Below are positions 1-4,760 of a stretch of 5,008 nucleotides of DNA, piece by piece. The translations under genes were made by a program, and so were the position numbers. The notes beneath the pieces are model-generated. The model searched no databases and was not told the origin of the DNA. It saw only the letters and a program-made list of their open reading frames with translations. Source of the stretch: an uncultured Verrucomicrobiota bacterium (lineage in GTDB: Bacteria; Verrucomicrobiota; Verrucomicrobiia; Limisphaerales; JADLHS01); assembly GCA_937894935.1 (NCBI GenBank), contig CALAYC010000353.1, forward strand, positions 1-5,008, read 5' to 3'. The stretch's first letter is position 1; each line of letters starts with the position of its first letter.

Positions 1-1
1 T

Positions 2-115
2 GCCGTGGACGGTGAACTTGGTGTTCTGGCCCATGAACGTGGCGGTGGACGATTGTCCACCAGTGTTGGAATAAACCTGCGTGTCAAGCACGAGCACTTT
101 GATGTTCATGCCGCT
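2..115 (-). pseudogene. PFOR internal fragment (copy 1), may continue left
   Basis: Read on the minus strand from the ATG at 109, 36 codons give MNIKVLVLDT, then QVYSNTGGQSS and FMGQNTKFTVHG. This is the conserved C-terminal-domain segment of pyruvate:ferredoxin/flavodoxin oxidoreductase that lines the thiamine-diphosphate/Mg site (the family motif is DTxVYSNTGGQ). The codons just before the ATG (agc ggc) also fit the usual ...SG-N-I-K-V context, so homology starts near 115. Upstream of that the sequence is the non-coding repeat, not the expected GDGWAYDIG...LDHVLA segment. The fragment therefore lacks its N-terminal body and cannot be an active enzyme. Whether it continues to a C-terminus left of position 1 cannot be seen. 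Confidence 0.8.
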
Positions 116-252
116 GGGTCAACGCGGTTTTGCTTTGGGAAAAACACCATCCGCTCTCGGCAACGCTTCCAATCGAACGCGCCACGACGTTCAATCAAAA
201 ACTGGTTCGCGCGTCCGGCGTGCAATCGAAGTCCCTGCTTCAACGTGCGCGA
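2..252. repeat. Interspersed repeat, copy 1 (left end cut by window)
   Basis: First of three long repeats in the window. The part from about 116 to 252 has no recognisable coding content; the part from about 115 leftwards is a minus-strand PFOR fragment. From position 88 to the right end it matches copy 2 (from 1244) with about 14 differences in about 160 aligned positions by hand count, mostly transitions plus one indel. Similarity stops around 252 in the cctgcttcaacgtgcgcg stretch, and copies 2 and 3 lose similarity at the matching place. It lies just upstream of the vapBC promoter region. The left limit is unknown because similarity runs to the window edge. Confidence 0.85.
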
Positions 253-290
253 GGCGGCAATGTGCAAGCGATAAAATTCAGCCTGTGATT

Positions 291-358
291 TATGATTCAG
301 ATGGAGGTGTATAATTCTGACAATGTTGATATTGACGGACTTTTACGTGTGAATCATA
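291..358. promoter_or_regulatory. 9-bp inverted repeat flanking the vapBC promoter (candidate operator)
   Basis: TATGATTCA at 291-299 is the exact reverse complement of TGAATCATA at 350-358. The arms are 59 bp apart start to start, enclose the TATAAT box, and the right arm lies 9 nt before the antitoxin start. AbrB/MazE-type antitoxins bind paired operator arms in their own promoters, so autoregulation is the natural reading. A smaller CAAT...ATTG palindrome lies between the arms at about 321-334. Confidence 0.4.
310..315 (+). promoter_or_regulatory. Candidate -10 box of the vapBC operon
   Basis: A perfect TATAAT lies 53 nt before the antitoxin ATG. A TG dinucleotide sits directly upstream, one base off from the extended -10 position. 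No convincing -35 is visible 16-18 nt upstream (the region reads gatttatga). The box lies inside the spacer of the 9-bp inverted repeat at 291-299 and 350-358, which fits an autoregulated TA promoter. This is inference from sequence alone. Confidence 0.4.
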
Positions 359-367
359 CTGCGTGTG

Positions 368-661
368 ATGAATGTGACTGAAAAAACCGAAACGACACGG
401 TTTACGACCAAAGGGCAGGTGGTCATCCCACTTCGCCTGCGAAAGCAATTCGAGATCGAAGACGGGACGAAAGTTGTGGTGCAGGCGACGCCGGAAGGAA
501 TCCTCCTCAAACCCGTGACCAGCGTCACCATCCGCCGACTCCGGGGCATTTTGAAACGGAAGCCCGGAGACAAATCGTTCGACGAGGAATGGGCCGAACA
601 TAAGCGCGATGAAAAGGAACTGGAGGAGGCCAAATATGCCCGCAGCACAGGTTCTCGATAG
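368..661 (+). CDS. vapB: AbrB/MazE-family (SpoVT-AbrB) antitoxin, VapB-like
   Basis: Encodes 97 aa. The N-terminal part, about residues 10-50, is a SpoVT/AbrB swapped-hairpin DNA-binding domain: the stretch TTKGQVVIPLRLRKQFEIE followed by DGTKVVV is the classic signature. The C-terminal third is charged and helical (ending DEEWAEHKRDEKELEEAKY) and is expected to wrap around and block the partner PIN toxin. As known for the family, the antitoxin neutralises the toxin RNase and represses the operon. The ATG at 368 is preferred over the GTG directly before it at 365; neither has a clear Shine-Dalgarno sequence. The gene overlaps the toxin gene by 26 nt, which fits translational coupling. It appears intact. 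The family is certain from the motif; the VapB name comes from the PIN partner. Confidence 0.9.
   Translation: MNVTEKTETTRFTTKGQVVIPLRLRKQFEIEDGTKVVVQATPEGILLKPVTSVTIRRLRGILKRKPGDKSFDEEWAEHKRDEKELEEAKYARSTGSR
622..629 (+). promoter_or_regulatory. Strong Shine-Dalgarno for vapC
   Basis: GGAGGAGG lies inside the end of the antitoxin gene, with a 6-nt spacer before the ATG at 636. It fixes the toxin start at 636 rather than at the in-frame upstream ATG at 609. Confidence 0.8.
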
Positions 662-1040
662 CCACGCCTTGCTCAAGCTGCTCCGGGATGAACCGGGCGC
701 GGAGACAGTGGCGCAAATCCTCGAAAAAGCGGGCGCACGCGATCATCCGGTCCACATGACCGAGGTGAACTATGCCGAGGTGCAATACATGATTCGCCGC
801 AAAGACGGCGAAGCGGCGTGGCAAACCATCGCCGGCGAACTGGTCGCCGCCCCGATCCAGTTTCATCCCGCCGACCGCGCCATGGCCGACACCGCCGCCG
901 ATTTCAAAGCGCGTTTCAAAATTAGTCTGGCCGACGCCTTCGCCGCCGCGCTGGCGAAAGAAAAGAAAGCCGAACTCATCACGGGCGACCCGGAGTTCAA
1001 GCCATTGGAAAAGGAAATCAAAATCAACTGGCTGAAATGA
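636..1040 (+). CDS. vapC: PIN-domain toxin RNase, VapC-like
   Basis: Encodes 134 aa, normal for VapC. PIN-domain acidic residues are all present: D8 in VLDSHALL, E48 in EVNYAEV, D100 in ISLADAF and D118 in ITGDPEF. These coordinate Mg2+/Mn2+ for cleavage of tRNA or other RNA in known VapC proteins; the target of this one cannot be told. The C-terminal TGDPEF..LE..I.I.WL pattern is typical of the family. The start at 636 is chosen by the strong GGAGGAGG site. It overlaps the upstream antitoxin by 26 nt in another frame and forms a complete two-gene toxin–antitoxin operon. The DNA is very GC-rich, unlike the RM genes further right. No defect is seen. Confidence 0.9.
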   Translation: MPAAQVLDSHALLKLLRDEPGAETVAQILEKAGARDHPVHMTEVNYAEVQYMIRRKDGEAAWQTIAGELVAAPIQFHPADRAMADTAADFKARFKISLADAFAAALAKEKKAELITGDPEFKPLEKEIKINWLK

Positions 1041-1051
1041 ATTCGTCAGCG

Positions 1052-1270
1052 TGCAAATCTGCGCTCGATCTTGCCGAGGATGACTTTGTCCCGCAGGCGC
1101 GAGATGAACTTGGTGTTCTGGCCCATGAACGTGGCAGAGGACGATTGTCCACCCGCGTTGGAATAAACCTGCGTGTCTCGCCCCGTGAGATGAACCGCTC
1201 AATCTTCCGCGTAAACCGCCGGTGAGATTATCTCACGGGGCGGGCACGAGCACTTTGATGTTCATGCCGC
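1052..1270 (-). pseudogene. PFOR internal fragment (copy 2), interrupted by a 66-bp insertion
   Basis: Read on the minus strand from the ATG at 1265 it gives MNIKVLV, then the insertion at 1178-1243, then DTQVYSNAGGQSSSATFMG, then QNTKF. This is the same TPP-site segment of PFOR as in copy 1. Left of about 1104 the copies diverge: this one goes on in frame as ISRLRDKVILGKIERRFAR and meets a TGA at 1052-1054. The K-V-I-x-GK-x-ERR part still resembles the KxIxGKxERR region that follows in long PFORs, so PFOR similarity may extend to about 1055. Thr of NTGG is Ala here. It ends 11 nt from the vapC stop. A non-functional remnant. Confidence 0.7.
1178..1243. mobile_element. 66-bp hairpin-ended insertion (MITE/REP-like) inside repeat copy 2
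   Basis: Absent from copies 1 and 3, where gtgtc is followed after two bases by gcacgagcac. The inserted block begins and ends with a 12-bp perfect inverted repeat, CGCCCCGTGAGA (1179-1190) and TCTCACGGGGCG (1231-1242). A second small hairpin, GTGAGA-tta-TCTCAC (1222-1236), reuses the right arm. There is no coding capacity, so it must have been moved by a transposase acting in trans, or be a REP-type palindrome. No target-site duplication is evident; two bases of the target (aa or ga in the other copies) appear replaced. Confidence 0.65.
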
Positions 1271-1327
1271 TGGGTCAACGCGGTTTTGCTTTTGGGAAAA
1301 ACACCATCCGCTCTCGGCGACGCTTCC

Positions 1328-1353
1328 AATCGAACGCGCCACGACGTTCGATT
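1328..1353. repeat. 9-bp palindrome within the repeat element
   Basis: AATCGAACG (1328-1336), loop cgccacga, CGTTCGATT (1345-1353). The equivalent site in copy 1 (171-196) has the same left arm and loop but two mismatches in the right arm, and copy 3 has a one-base shorter, imperfect version. This suggests a structured DNA or RNA element within the repeat. Confidence 0.45.
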
Positions 1354-1451
1354 AAAAACCGGTTCGTGCGGCTCGCGTGTAGCCGAAGTCCCTGCTTCAA
1401 TGTGCGTGGGCCGTGCAGTCGAAATCAGGTAACTTCTGCAGGAAATTCGCG

Positions 1452-1467
1452 TGGCAATCCGCTGCCA
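1452..1467. promoter_or_regulatory. Short inverted repeat upstream of the DUF104 antitoxin gene
   Basis: TGGCA (1452-1456) and TGCCA (1463-1467) around a 6-nt centre, about 20 nt before the antitoxin start and its purine-rich AAAGGAAGG leader. It could be an operator for TA autoregulation, but a 5-bp arm is short enough to occur by chance. No convincing -35/-10 pair was found in 1411-1486. Confidence 0.25.
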
Positions 1468-1486
1468 AGCATGGTAAAAGGAAGGC

Positions 1487-1702
1487 ATGAAAACGATACA
1501 CGCAGTTTACGAAGAAGGCGTGTTCCGCCCGCTCGAAAAGGTCGAACTGCCGGAGCGGACGGAGGTGGAGTTTGAGCCTCGGCCCATCGAATCCCCGAAA
1601 AACCAGAACGGCAGTCTCGATGCCATTTATGATGTGCTGGCGGAACGCTACACCACCGGCGAACACGACATTGCCGCCCGCCACAACGAACATCAGCCAT
1701 GA
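1487..1702 (+). CDS. DUF104/AF2212-like antitoxin
   Basis: Encodes 71 aa. The start MKTIHAVYEEGVFRPLEKVELPE is the hallmark of the DUF104 (AF2212-like) antitoxin family: a short beta-rich N-terminus (K-x-I-x-A-x-Y-E-x-G-x-F-x-P-L) followed by PER/EGTEVE. The remaining residues, about 30-71, form a variable tail thought to contact the toxin. Such proteins are encoded directly upstream of PIN-domain toxins and are presumed to neutralise them. An AGGA-type ribosome site lies about 4 nt before the ATG. The stop codon overlaps the toxin ATG (ATGA at 1699-1702), indicating coupled translation. The antitoxin looks intact although its toxin partner is broken. Confidence 0.88.
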   Translation: MKTIHAVYEEGVFRPLEKVELPERTEVEFEPRPIESPKNQNGSLDAIYDVLAERYTTGEHDIAARHNEHQP

Positions 1703-2096
1703 CCGTGTTGCTGGACACGATGGGTCTGCTCGCGGTTTGGGATAACAGTGACCAATGGCATCGCGCCGCGCATTCGTGTTTTGCCGAGTTGCAGTCCGCG
1801 CGACACGAACTGGTCAGCACGACTTTCATCCTGAGCGAATGTGGCAACGCCGCAGCCCGGCGACCGTATCGCGATGCGGTTTGTCGCCTTCGGGAAAAGT
1901 TGGAAAACTCAAAGCGTCTCATCATCCCCACCGAAGACGACTGGCGTGCGGCTTGCAAGCCTATCGCGCAGGCGAAGCGGACGCGGCGGGCATTGTGGAT
2001 CACATTTCCTTCGTCGTAATGCGGCGGCTGGGAATCACCAAGGCGTTCACCAACGACCGACATTTCCGCGCAGCAGGCTTCGAGGTTTTGTTCTGA
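1699..2096 (+). pseudogene. PIN-domain toxin with a frameshift near 1957-1959
   Basis: The ATG-started frame gives MTVLLDTMGLLAVWD, ...FILSECGNAAARRPYRDAV..., up to WRAACK at about 1959, then runs off into unrelated sequence and stops at 2019. The -1 frame from about 1959 carries the missing C-terminus: AYRAGEADAAGIVDH, then ISFVVMRRLGIT, FTNDRHFRAAGFEVLF and a TGA at 2094-2096. Joined, this is a full PIN protein of about 131 aa with acidic residues D6 and E47 in the first frame and the VDH and TNDRHF aspartates in the second. A one-base deletion in gcttgcaagcctatcgc is enough to explain it. No slippery heptamer is seen, so a mutation or sequencing error is likelier than programmed frameshifting. 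If real, it leaves the antitoxin orphaned. Confidence 0.85.
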
Positions 2097-2098
2097 AG

Positions 2099-2112
2099 CA
2101 GGCTCACGCCTG
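2099..2112. terminator. Small hairpin between convergent genes
   Basis: CAGGC-tcac-GCCTG forms a 5-bp stem just after the PIN stop and over the minus-strand gene's stop. An outer pair, CTGAAG (2093-2098) and CTTCAG (2122-2127), could extend it with a bulge. No T-run follows on either strand, so it is at best a weak bidirectional terminator. Confidence 0.25.
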
Positions 2113-2373
2113 AGGATGATTCTTCAGATACAGCCGCGCTTCGGCTTTGAGCAGGCCGATGAAATTCGACGCGCGGATGTAGATTTCATATTCCTCCCGT
2201 TCCTCGGCCGACAACATTCCCTCGTTGCATTTCTCGGCGAGCACCGCGACGCGATCTTGCACCGCCTGATCCACCTGCAATTGCACCCAGGCTTGGGCGC
2301 TGGCCGGATTGAACGTGCGGCAAATCGGGCCAACCAACTGGTTCAACACGCGCGTCGTCTGGTTTTCGCTCAT
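2104..2373 (-). CDS. Small uncharacterised protein with CNEG...LSAEEREEYE motif
   Basis: Encodes 89 aa, acidic and predicted largely helical, with no membrane segment or signal peptide. The C-terminal half has a recognisable pattern: VQDRVAVLAEKCNEG, then MLSAEEREEYEIYIRASN, then FIGLLKAEARLYL. Small proteins of this pattern are familiar from planctomycete, verrucomicrobial and cyanobacterial genomes, often beside an HNH-nuclease gene; that is recalled, not searched. No HNH partner follows here: the gene ends against the convergent PIN pseudogene. The ATG at 2373 has only a weak GAG-type ribosome site. It is the only complete protein-coding gene I call on the minus strand, and it sits just downstream (minus sense) of repeat copy 3. 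Function unknown. Confidence 0.65.
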   Translation of the reverse strand: MSENQTTRVLNQLVGPICRTFNPASAQAWVQLQVDQAVQDRVAVLAEKCNEGMLSAEEREEYEIYIRASNFIGLLKAEARLYLKNHPQA

Positions 2374-2413
2374 GGCTCAACCAAACTTGCCAGGCGTGAT
2401 CTGCCAGGGGGAA

Positions 2414-2476
2414 TTGCCCGCCGGTGTTGGAATAAACCTGCGTGTCGAGCACGAGCACCTTGATGTTCATGCCGCT
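2414..2476 (-). pseudogene. PFOR internal fragment (copy 3), shortest
   Basis: From the ATG at 2470 the minus strand reads MNIKVLVLDTQVYSNTGGQ, 19 codons, then changes abruptly to FPLADHAWQVW, which is not PFOR. The break falls right after the GGQ of the thiamine-diphosphate-site motif, earlier than in copies 1 and 2. Upstream of about 2476 it joins the non-coding repeat at the same junction as the other two. A non-functional remnant lying about 40 nt upstream of the small minus-strand gene. Confidence 0.75.
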
Positions 2477-2613
2477 GGGTGAACGGCGTTTTGTTTTTGG
2501 GAAAAACTCTTTCCGTTCTCAGCGACACTTCCAATCGAACGCGCCACGGGTTCAATCTAAAAAACGGCTCGCACATCTCGCGTACAGCCGAAGTCCTTCT
2601 TCAAAGTGCTCGG
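2414..2613. repeat. Interspersed repeat, copy 3
   Basis: Same order as copies 1 and 2 (PFOR fragment, junction gttcatgccgctgggt, non-coding repeat, end near cttcaaagtgctcgg) but more diverged: ggcgttttgtttttggg for gcggttttgcttttggg, ctctttccgttctcag for caccatccgctctcgg, and a one-base deletion in the palindrome. It therefore looks older or comes from another source copy. It lies directly upstream of the restriction–modification unit. Confidence 0.8.
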
Positions 2614-2641
2614 ACCAGCAAAATGGACGCCGGGATCGGGA

Positions 2642-2673
2642 TTGATTCTATCGGATTCTTTCCTATTCTCGCG
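2642..2673 (+). promoter_or_regulatory. Candidate RM promoter overlapping three 10-bp-phased ATTCT repeats
   Basis: ATTCT occurs at 2645, 2655 and 2665, exactly 10 bp apart, within decamers GATTCTATCG, GATTCTTTCC and TATTCTCGCG. A weak promoter can be drawn over them: TTGATT (2642-2647), 16-nt spacer, TATTCT (2664-2669). Transcription would then begin about at the ATG at 2676, giving a leaderless message, which fits the absence of a Shine-Dalgarno sequence. The phasing suggests a protein binding one face of the DNA. Confidence 0.35.
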
Positions 2674-2675
2674 AT

Positions 2676-3593
2676 ATGGCAAAAGCCTCAGCGTCAGAAT
2701 CAGCATCATCGCTAAAGAAAGAAATTCAGGTACAAACGAGCCAACTACAAAACCAGCAGGCTGCTTACAAAGATTTTACCGCGCGGCTTAAACTCCTCAT
2801 CAACAAGAACCCGCACCTGATCATCACGACCTTGAGCAACATCTTTACGATGCGGCTCGTCGGAAACAAAACTCACGGAGATTTGGCTGAGATAGCCATC
2901 GCTGAATTCATCAATCAATTCATGTATGATTTCAAATCGGAGCACGTTGGCAAAGATCTGTACCGCGCCAAAAAGCATGAGGAAGACATCAAGGTCATCA
3001 ATGAGATTACAAAGGCAGAATTCACCGTTAGCTTAAAAGCTTACGGCCATGGCCCGCTTCAACTGTCCACCGACAAGACCGGGTTCATGTTTATGAGGCT
3101 AAAAGAAATGGGCGTCTTGATAGACAAAATCGAAGACATCGCAGGTATCTGGAAAGATCCGATTTTTGCTGCCCTTGACAGTGTTAACGTGTTGCCCCTC
3201 ATTTACAATGAGAAGCAGAAGCAATGCAATTTGCTCGTCTTTAATGTCGAACGGGCCAAAGGGGCAGTTACATCTGTTCGGTTTGTGGAAAAAGGAAATG
3301 GAAGAAAGCATCCTGTATATCGTTTCTATGATTGTGATGGTGGCTGCATTTGTGAGGTGCGCTATGGGGGCGGGACTGCCAATGCTCTGCAAAGAGGGCT
3401 GTGGACTCACACAAAGAACAGCTTCAAGTACTTTGACAGCTTGACGGATGGCTGGATTGGCTACTCTCAAAACAGAATTCTCGTTCATTTGTTTTCCCAC
3501 GCTCTGCTTGCGACTGCCAAAGGTCATGAAACGGCTTTGGTGGAACTGAAAAAGGACATTGAAGAACAGAAGCAGCGGTCCAAACTGAAATAG
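2676..3593 (+). CDS. Putative type II restriction endonuclease
   Basis: Encodes 305 aa, the usual size for a type II restriction enzyme, with no membrane segment. It starts with a Ser/Ala-rich and then Gln-rich helical stretch (about residues 3-40, possibly coiled coil). A plausible PD-(D/E)xK-like core follows: E72 in GDLAEIAIAEF, E102-E103-D104 in KKHEEDI, and SLK (119-121) in EFTVSLKAYGHG, then PLQLSTDK. The second acidic position of the classical motif would be Ser, or be supplied elsewhere, so the assignment is tentative. The main evidence is context: the next gene, with no gap, is an adenine methyltransferase, the usual endonuclease–methylase arrangement. The stop (TAG 3591-3593) abuts the methyltransferase ATG in the same frame. 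There is no ribosome site before the ATG. The gene is much richer in A+T than the vapBC genes, suggesting separate acquisition. The recognition sequence cannot be inferred. Confidence 0.7.
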   Translation: MAKASASESASSLKKEIQVQTSQLQNQQAAYKDFTARLKLLINKNPHLIITTLSNIFTMRLVGNKTHGDLAEIAIAEFINQFMYDFKSEHVGKDLYRAKKHEEDIKVINEITKAEFTVSLKAYGHGPLQLSTDKTGFMFMRLKEMGVLIDKIEDIAGIWKDPIFAALDSVNVLPLIYNEKQKQCNLLVFNVERAKGAVTSVRFVEKGNGRKHPVYRFYDCDGGCICEVRYGGGTANALQRGLWTHTKNSFKYFDSLTDGWIGYSQNRILVHLFSHALLATAKGHETALVELKKDIEEQKQRSKLK

Positions 3594-4724
3594 ATGCAGA
3601 CGCTCGATCTATTTGAAGACTTGGTGGTAGATGTCCCTGAGACGGAAGGCATCAAATACGCTGGGTCAAAGCTCAAGCTACTGCCTTTCATCCTTCAACT
3701 CGTCAACAAAGTGAAACCCAAAACCGTATTGGACGGTTTTGCTGGAACGACGCGTGTTTCTCAGGCGCTTGCGCAAACCGGTTACCGCGTGATTGCTAAT
3801 GACATTTCGGCATGGTCGAAGGTTTTTGGCACTTGCTATCTGCTCAATACCCATCCCGACAACCATTACAAGCCGCTCATTGATCATCTCAATTCGCTTA
3901 CGGGAATAGACGGCTGGTTCACAGAACACTACGGCGGCGAACCAAACGGCGGCTGTTCTATCGGTCAGGACAATCTCAAGAAACCATGGCAGAAACACAA
4001 CACGCGCAAGCTGGACGCCATTCGAGATGAAATTGAGAGGCTATCGCTTTCTGAAACGGAAAAAGCCGTTTTGCTGACCAGCCTAATTCTCGCGCTTGAT
4101 GAAGTGGACAACACGCTCGGCCATTTCGCCTCTTACCTGAACGACTGGTCGCCTCGCTCCTACAACACAATGTGCTTGAAAGTTCCGCGGCTGATTCCGG
4201 CAACCGAACGCCACGTCGTCACTCAATCCGACGTTTTCGATTTAGCAAAAACAGCCGACGTCGATCTCGCCTATTTCGATCCGCCTTACGGTTCGAATAA
4301 TGAAAAGATGCCGCCGTCTCGCGTGCGCTACGCAGCTTATTATCACCTTTGGACTTCGATTTGCCTATACGACAAGCCCGCGTTGTTCGGGAAAGCCAAA
4401 CGACGAGCCGATACCTCAGACACGGTGGCGAGTTCTGTCTTTGAAGAATTTCGGAAAGGTGAGTCGGGGCGATTTATTGCGGTGGAAGCAATCGAACGTT
4501 TGCTTAAGGCTACGCGAGCCAAACACGTAATTCTTTCCTATAGTTCCGGCGGGCGCGCTACAGCGGGCGAATTAAACGACGTCATCAGCTCTATCGGAAA
4601 GCTCCTTGAAGTCGTCGAGGTTGATTATCGCAAGAATGTGATGGCCGGGATGCGTTGGACGAACGAATGGGTTAGGGAAGCCGAAGCGTCAAATAGGGAG
4701 TTTTTGTTTTTGATCGAGAAGTGA
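3594..4724 (+). CDS. D12-class (Dam-like) DNA N6-adenine methyltransferase
   Basis: Encodes 376 aa. Transfers a methyl group from S-adenosylmethionine to adenine N6, protecting host sites from the partner nuclease. Motif order is that of the alpha (D12/Dam) group: motif X KYAGSKLKLLPFI (21-33), motif I DGFAGTTRVS (47-56) for AdoMet binding, an acidic motif II-like NDIS (69-72), a long target-recognition region (about 75-220), and motif IV DPPY (229-232), the catalytic tetrapeptide. LSYSSGG and the C-terminal strands complete the fold. It is longer than Dam (about 280 aa), in keeping with a restriction-system methylase with its own specificity. The ATG follows the upstream stop codon directly and in frame, with no Shine-Dalgarno, so expression probably depends on termination–reinitiation. 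It appears complete and converges on a minus-strand antitoxin remnant 16 nt away. Confidence 0.92.
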   Translation: MQTLDLFEDLVVDVPETEGIKYAGSKLKLLPFILQLVNKVKPKTVLDGFAGTTRVSQALAQTGYRVIANDISAWSKVFGTCYLLNTHPDNHYKPLIDHLNSLTGIDGWFTEHYGGEPNGGCSIGQDNLKKPWQKHNTRKLDAIRDEIERLSLSETEKAVLLTSLILALDEVDNTLGHFASYLNDWSPRSYNTMCLKVPRLIPATERHVVTQSDVFDLAKTADVDLAYFDPPYGSNNEKMPPSRVRYAAYYHLWTSICLYDKPALFGKAKRRADTSDTVASSVFEEFRKGESGRFIAVEAIERLLKATRAKHVILSYSSGGRATAGELNDVISSIGKLLEVVEVDYRKNVMAGMRWTNEWVREAEASNREFLFLIEK

Positions 4725-4734
4725 AGCGGAAACT

Positions 4735-4760
4735 AGCGCCTCATTTCGCCAGCAGGCGCT
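4735..4760. terminator. Hairpin between the methyltransferase and minus-strand remnant
   Basis: AGCGCCT (4735-4741) and AGGCGCT (4754-4760) form a 7-bp perfect stem with a 12-nt loop, starting 11 nt after the methyltransferase stop and covering the end of the minus-strand antitoxin remnant. There is no T-tract on either strand. A bidirectional terminator role is possible but weakly supported. Confidence 0.3.

Larger units (their letters stand above)
1104..1410. repeat. Interspersed repeat, copy 2
   Basis: Matches copy 1 from the gaacttggtgttctggccc stretch through to gcttcaatgtgcg, apart from the 66-bp insertion at 1178-1243. It keeps the same junction between the PFOR fragment (up to about 1270) and the non-coding repeat part (about 1271-1410). 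The non-coding part holds the best version of an internal palindrome (1328-1353). It lies directly upstream of the DUF104/PIN operon, just as copy 1 lies upstream of vapBC. Confidence 0.85.

Noticed and set aside
116..252. Plus- or minus-strand open frames running through the repeat (for example the NRTSWRVRLEASP-like frame)
   Set aside because: Frames differ between copies because of indels, and the substitutions are not codon-biased, so the block is treated as non-coding.
609..635. Upstream ATG at 609 as the vapC start
   Set aside because: It would add nine residues not expected before the PIN strand and has no ribosome site, whereas 636 has GGAGGAGG at ideal spacing.
525..1202. Long minus-strand open frame (225 codons) opposite vapC
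   Set aside because: It mirrors the GC-rich, well-conserved vapC gene and part of repeat copy 2; the translation has no recognisable family pattern.
1951..1967. Programmed -1 frameshift in the PIN toxin
   Set aside because: No slippery heptamer (X XXY YYZ) or downstream stem lies at the switch point; this toxin family is normally translated in one frame.
1425..2063. Minus-strand open frame of 212 codons opposite the DUF104/PIN pair
   Set aside because: Antisense to two recognisable TA genes; composition is Arg/Ser/Cys-rich shadow-like, with no motif.
2..2613. The three repeats as a CRISPR array or an integron attC array
   Set aside because: Units are 200-300 bp and about 1.2 kb apart, far larger than CRISPR repeats. 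No integrase is seen, and attC-type R'/R'' core sites were not found.
3099..3527. Minus-strand open frame of 142 codons inside the endonuclease gene
   Set aside because: Fully antisense to the endonuclease, without start signals or a recognisable pattern.
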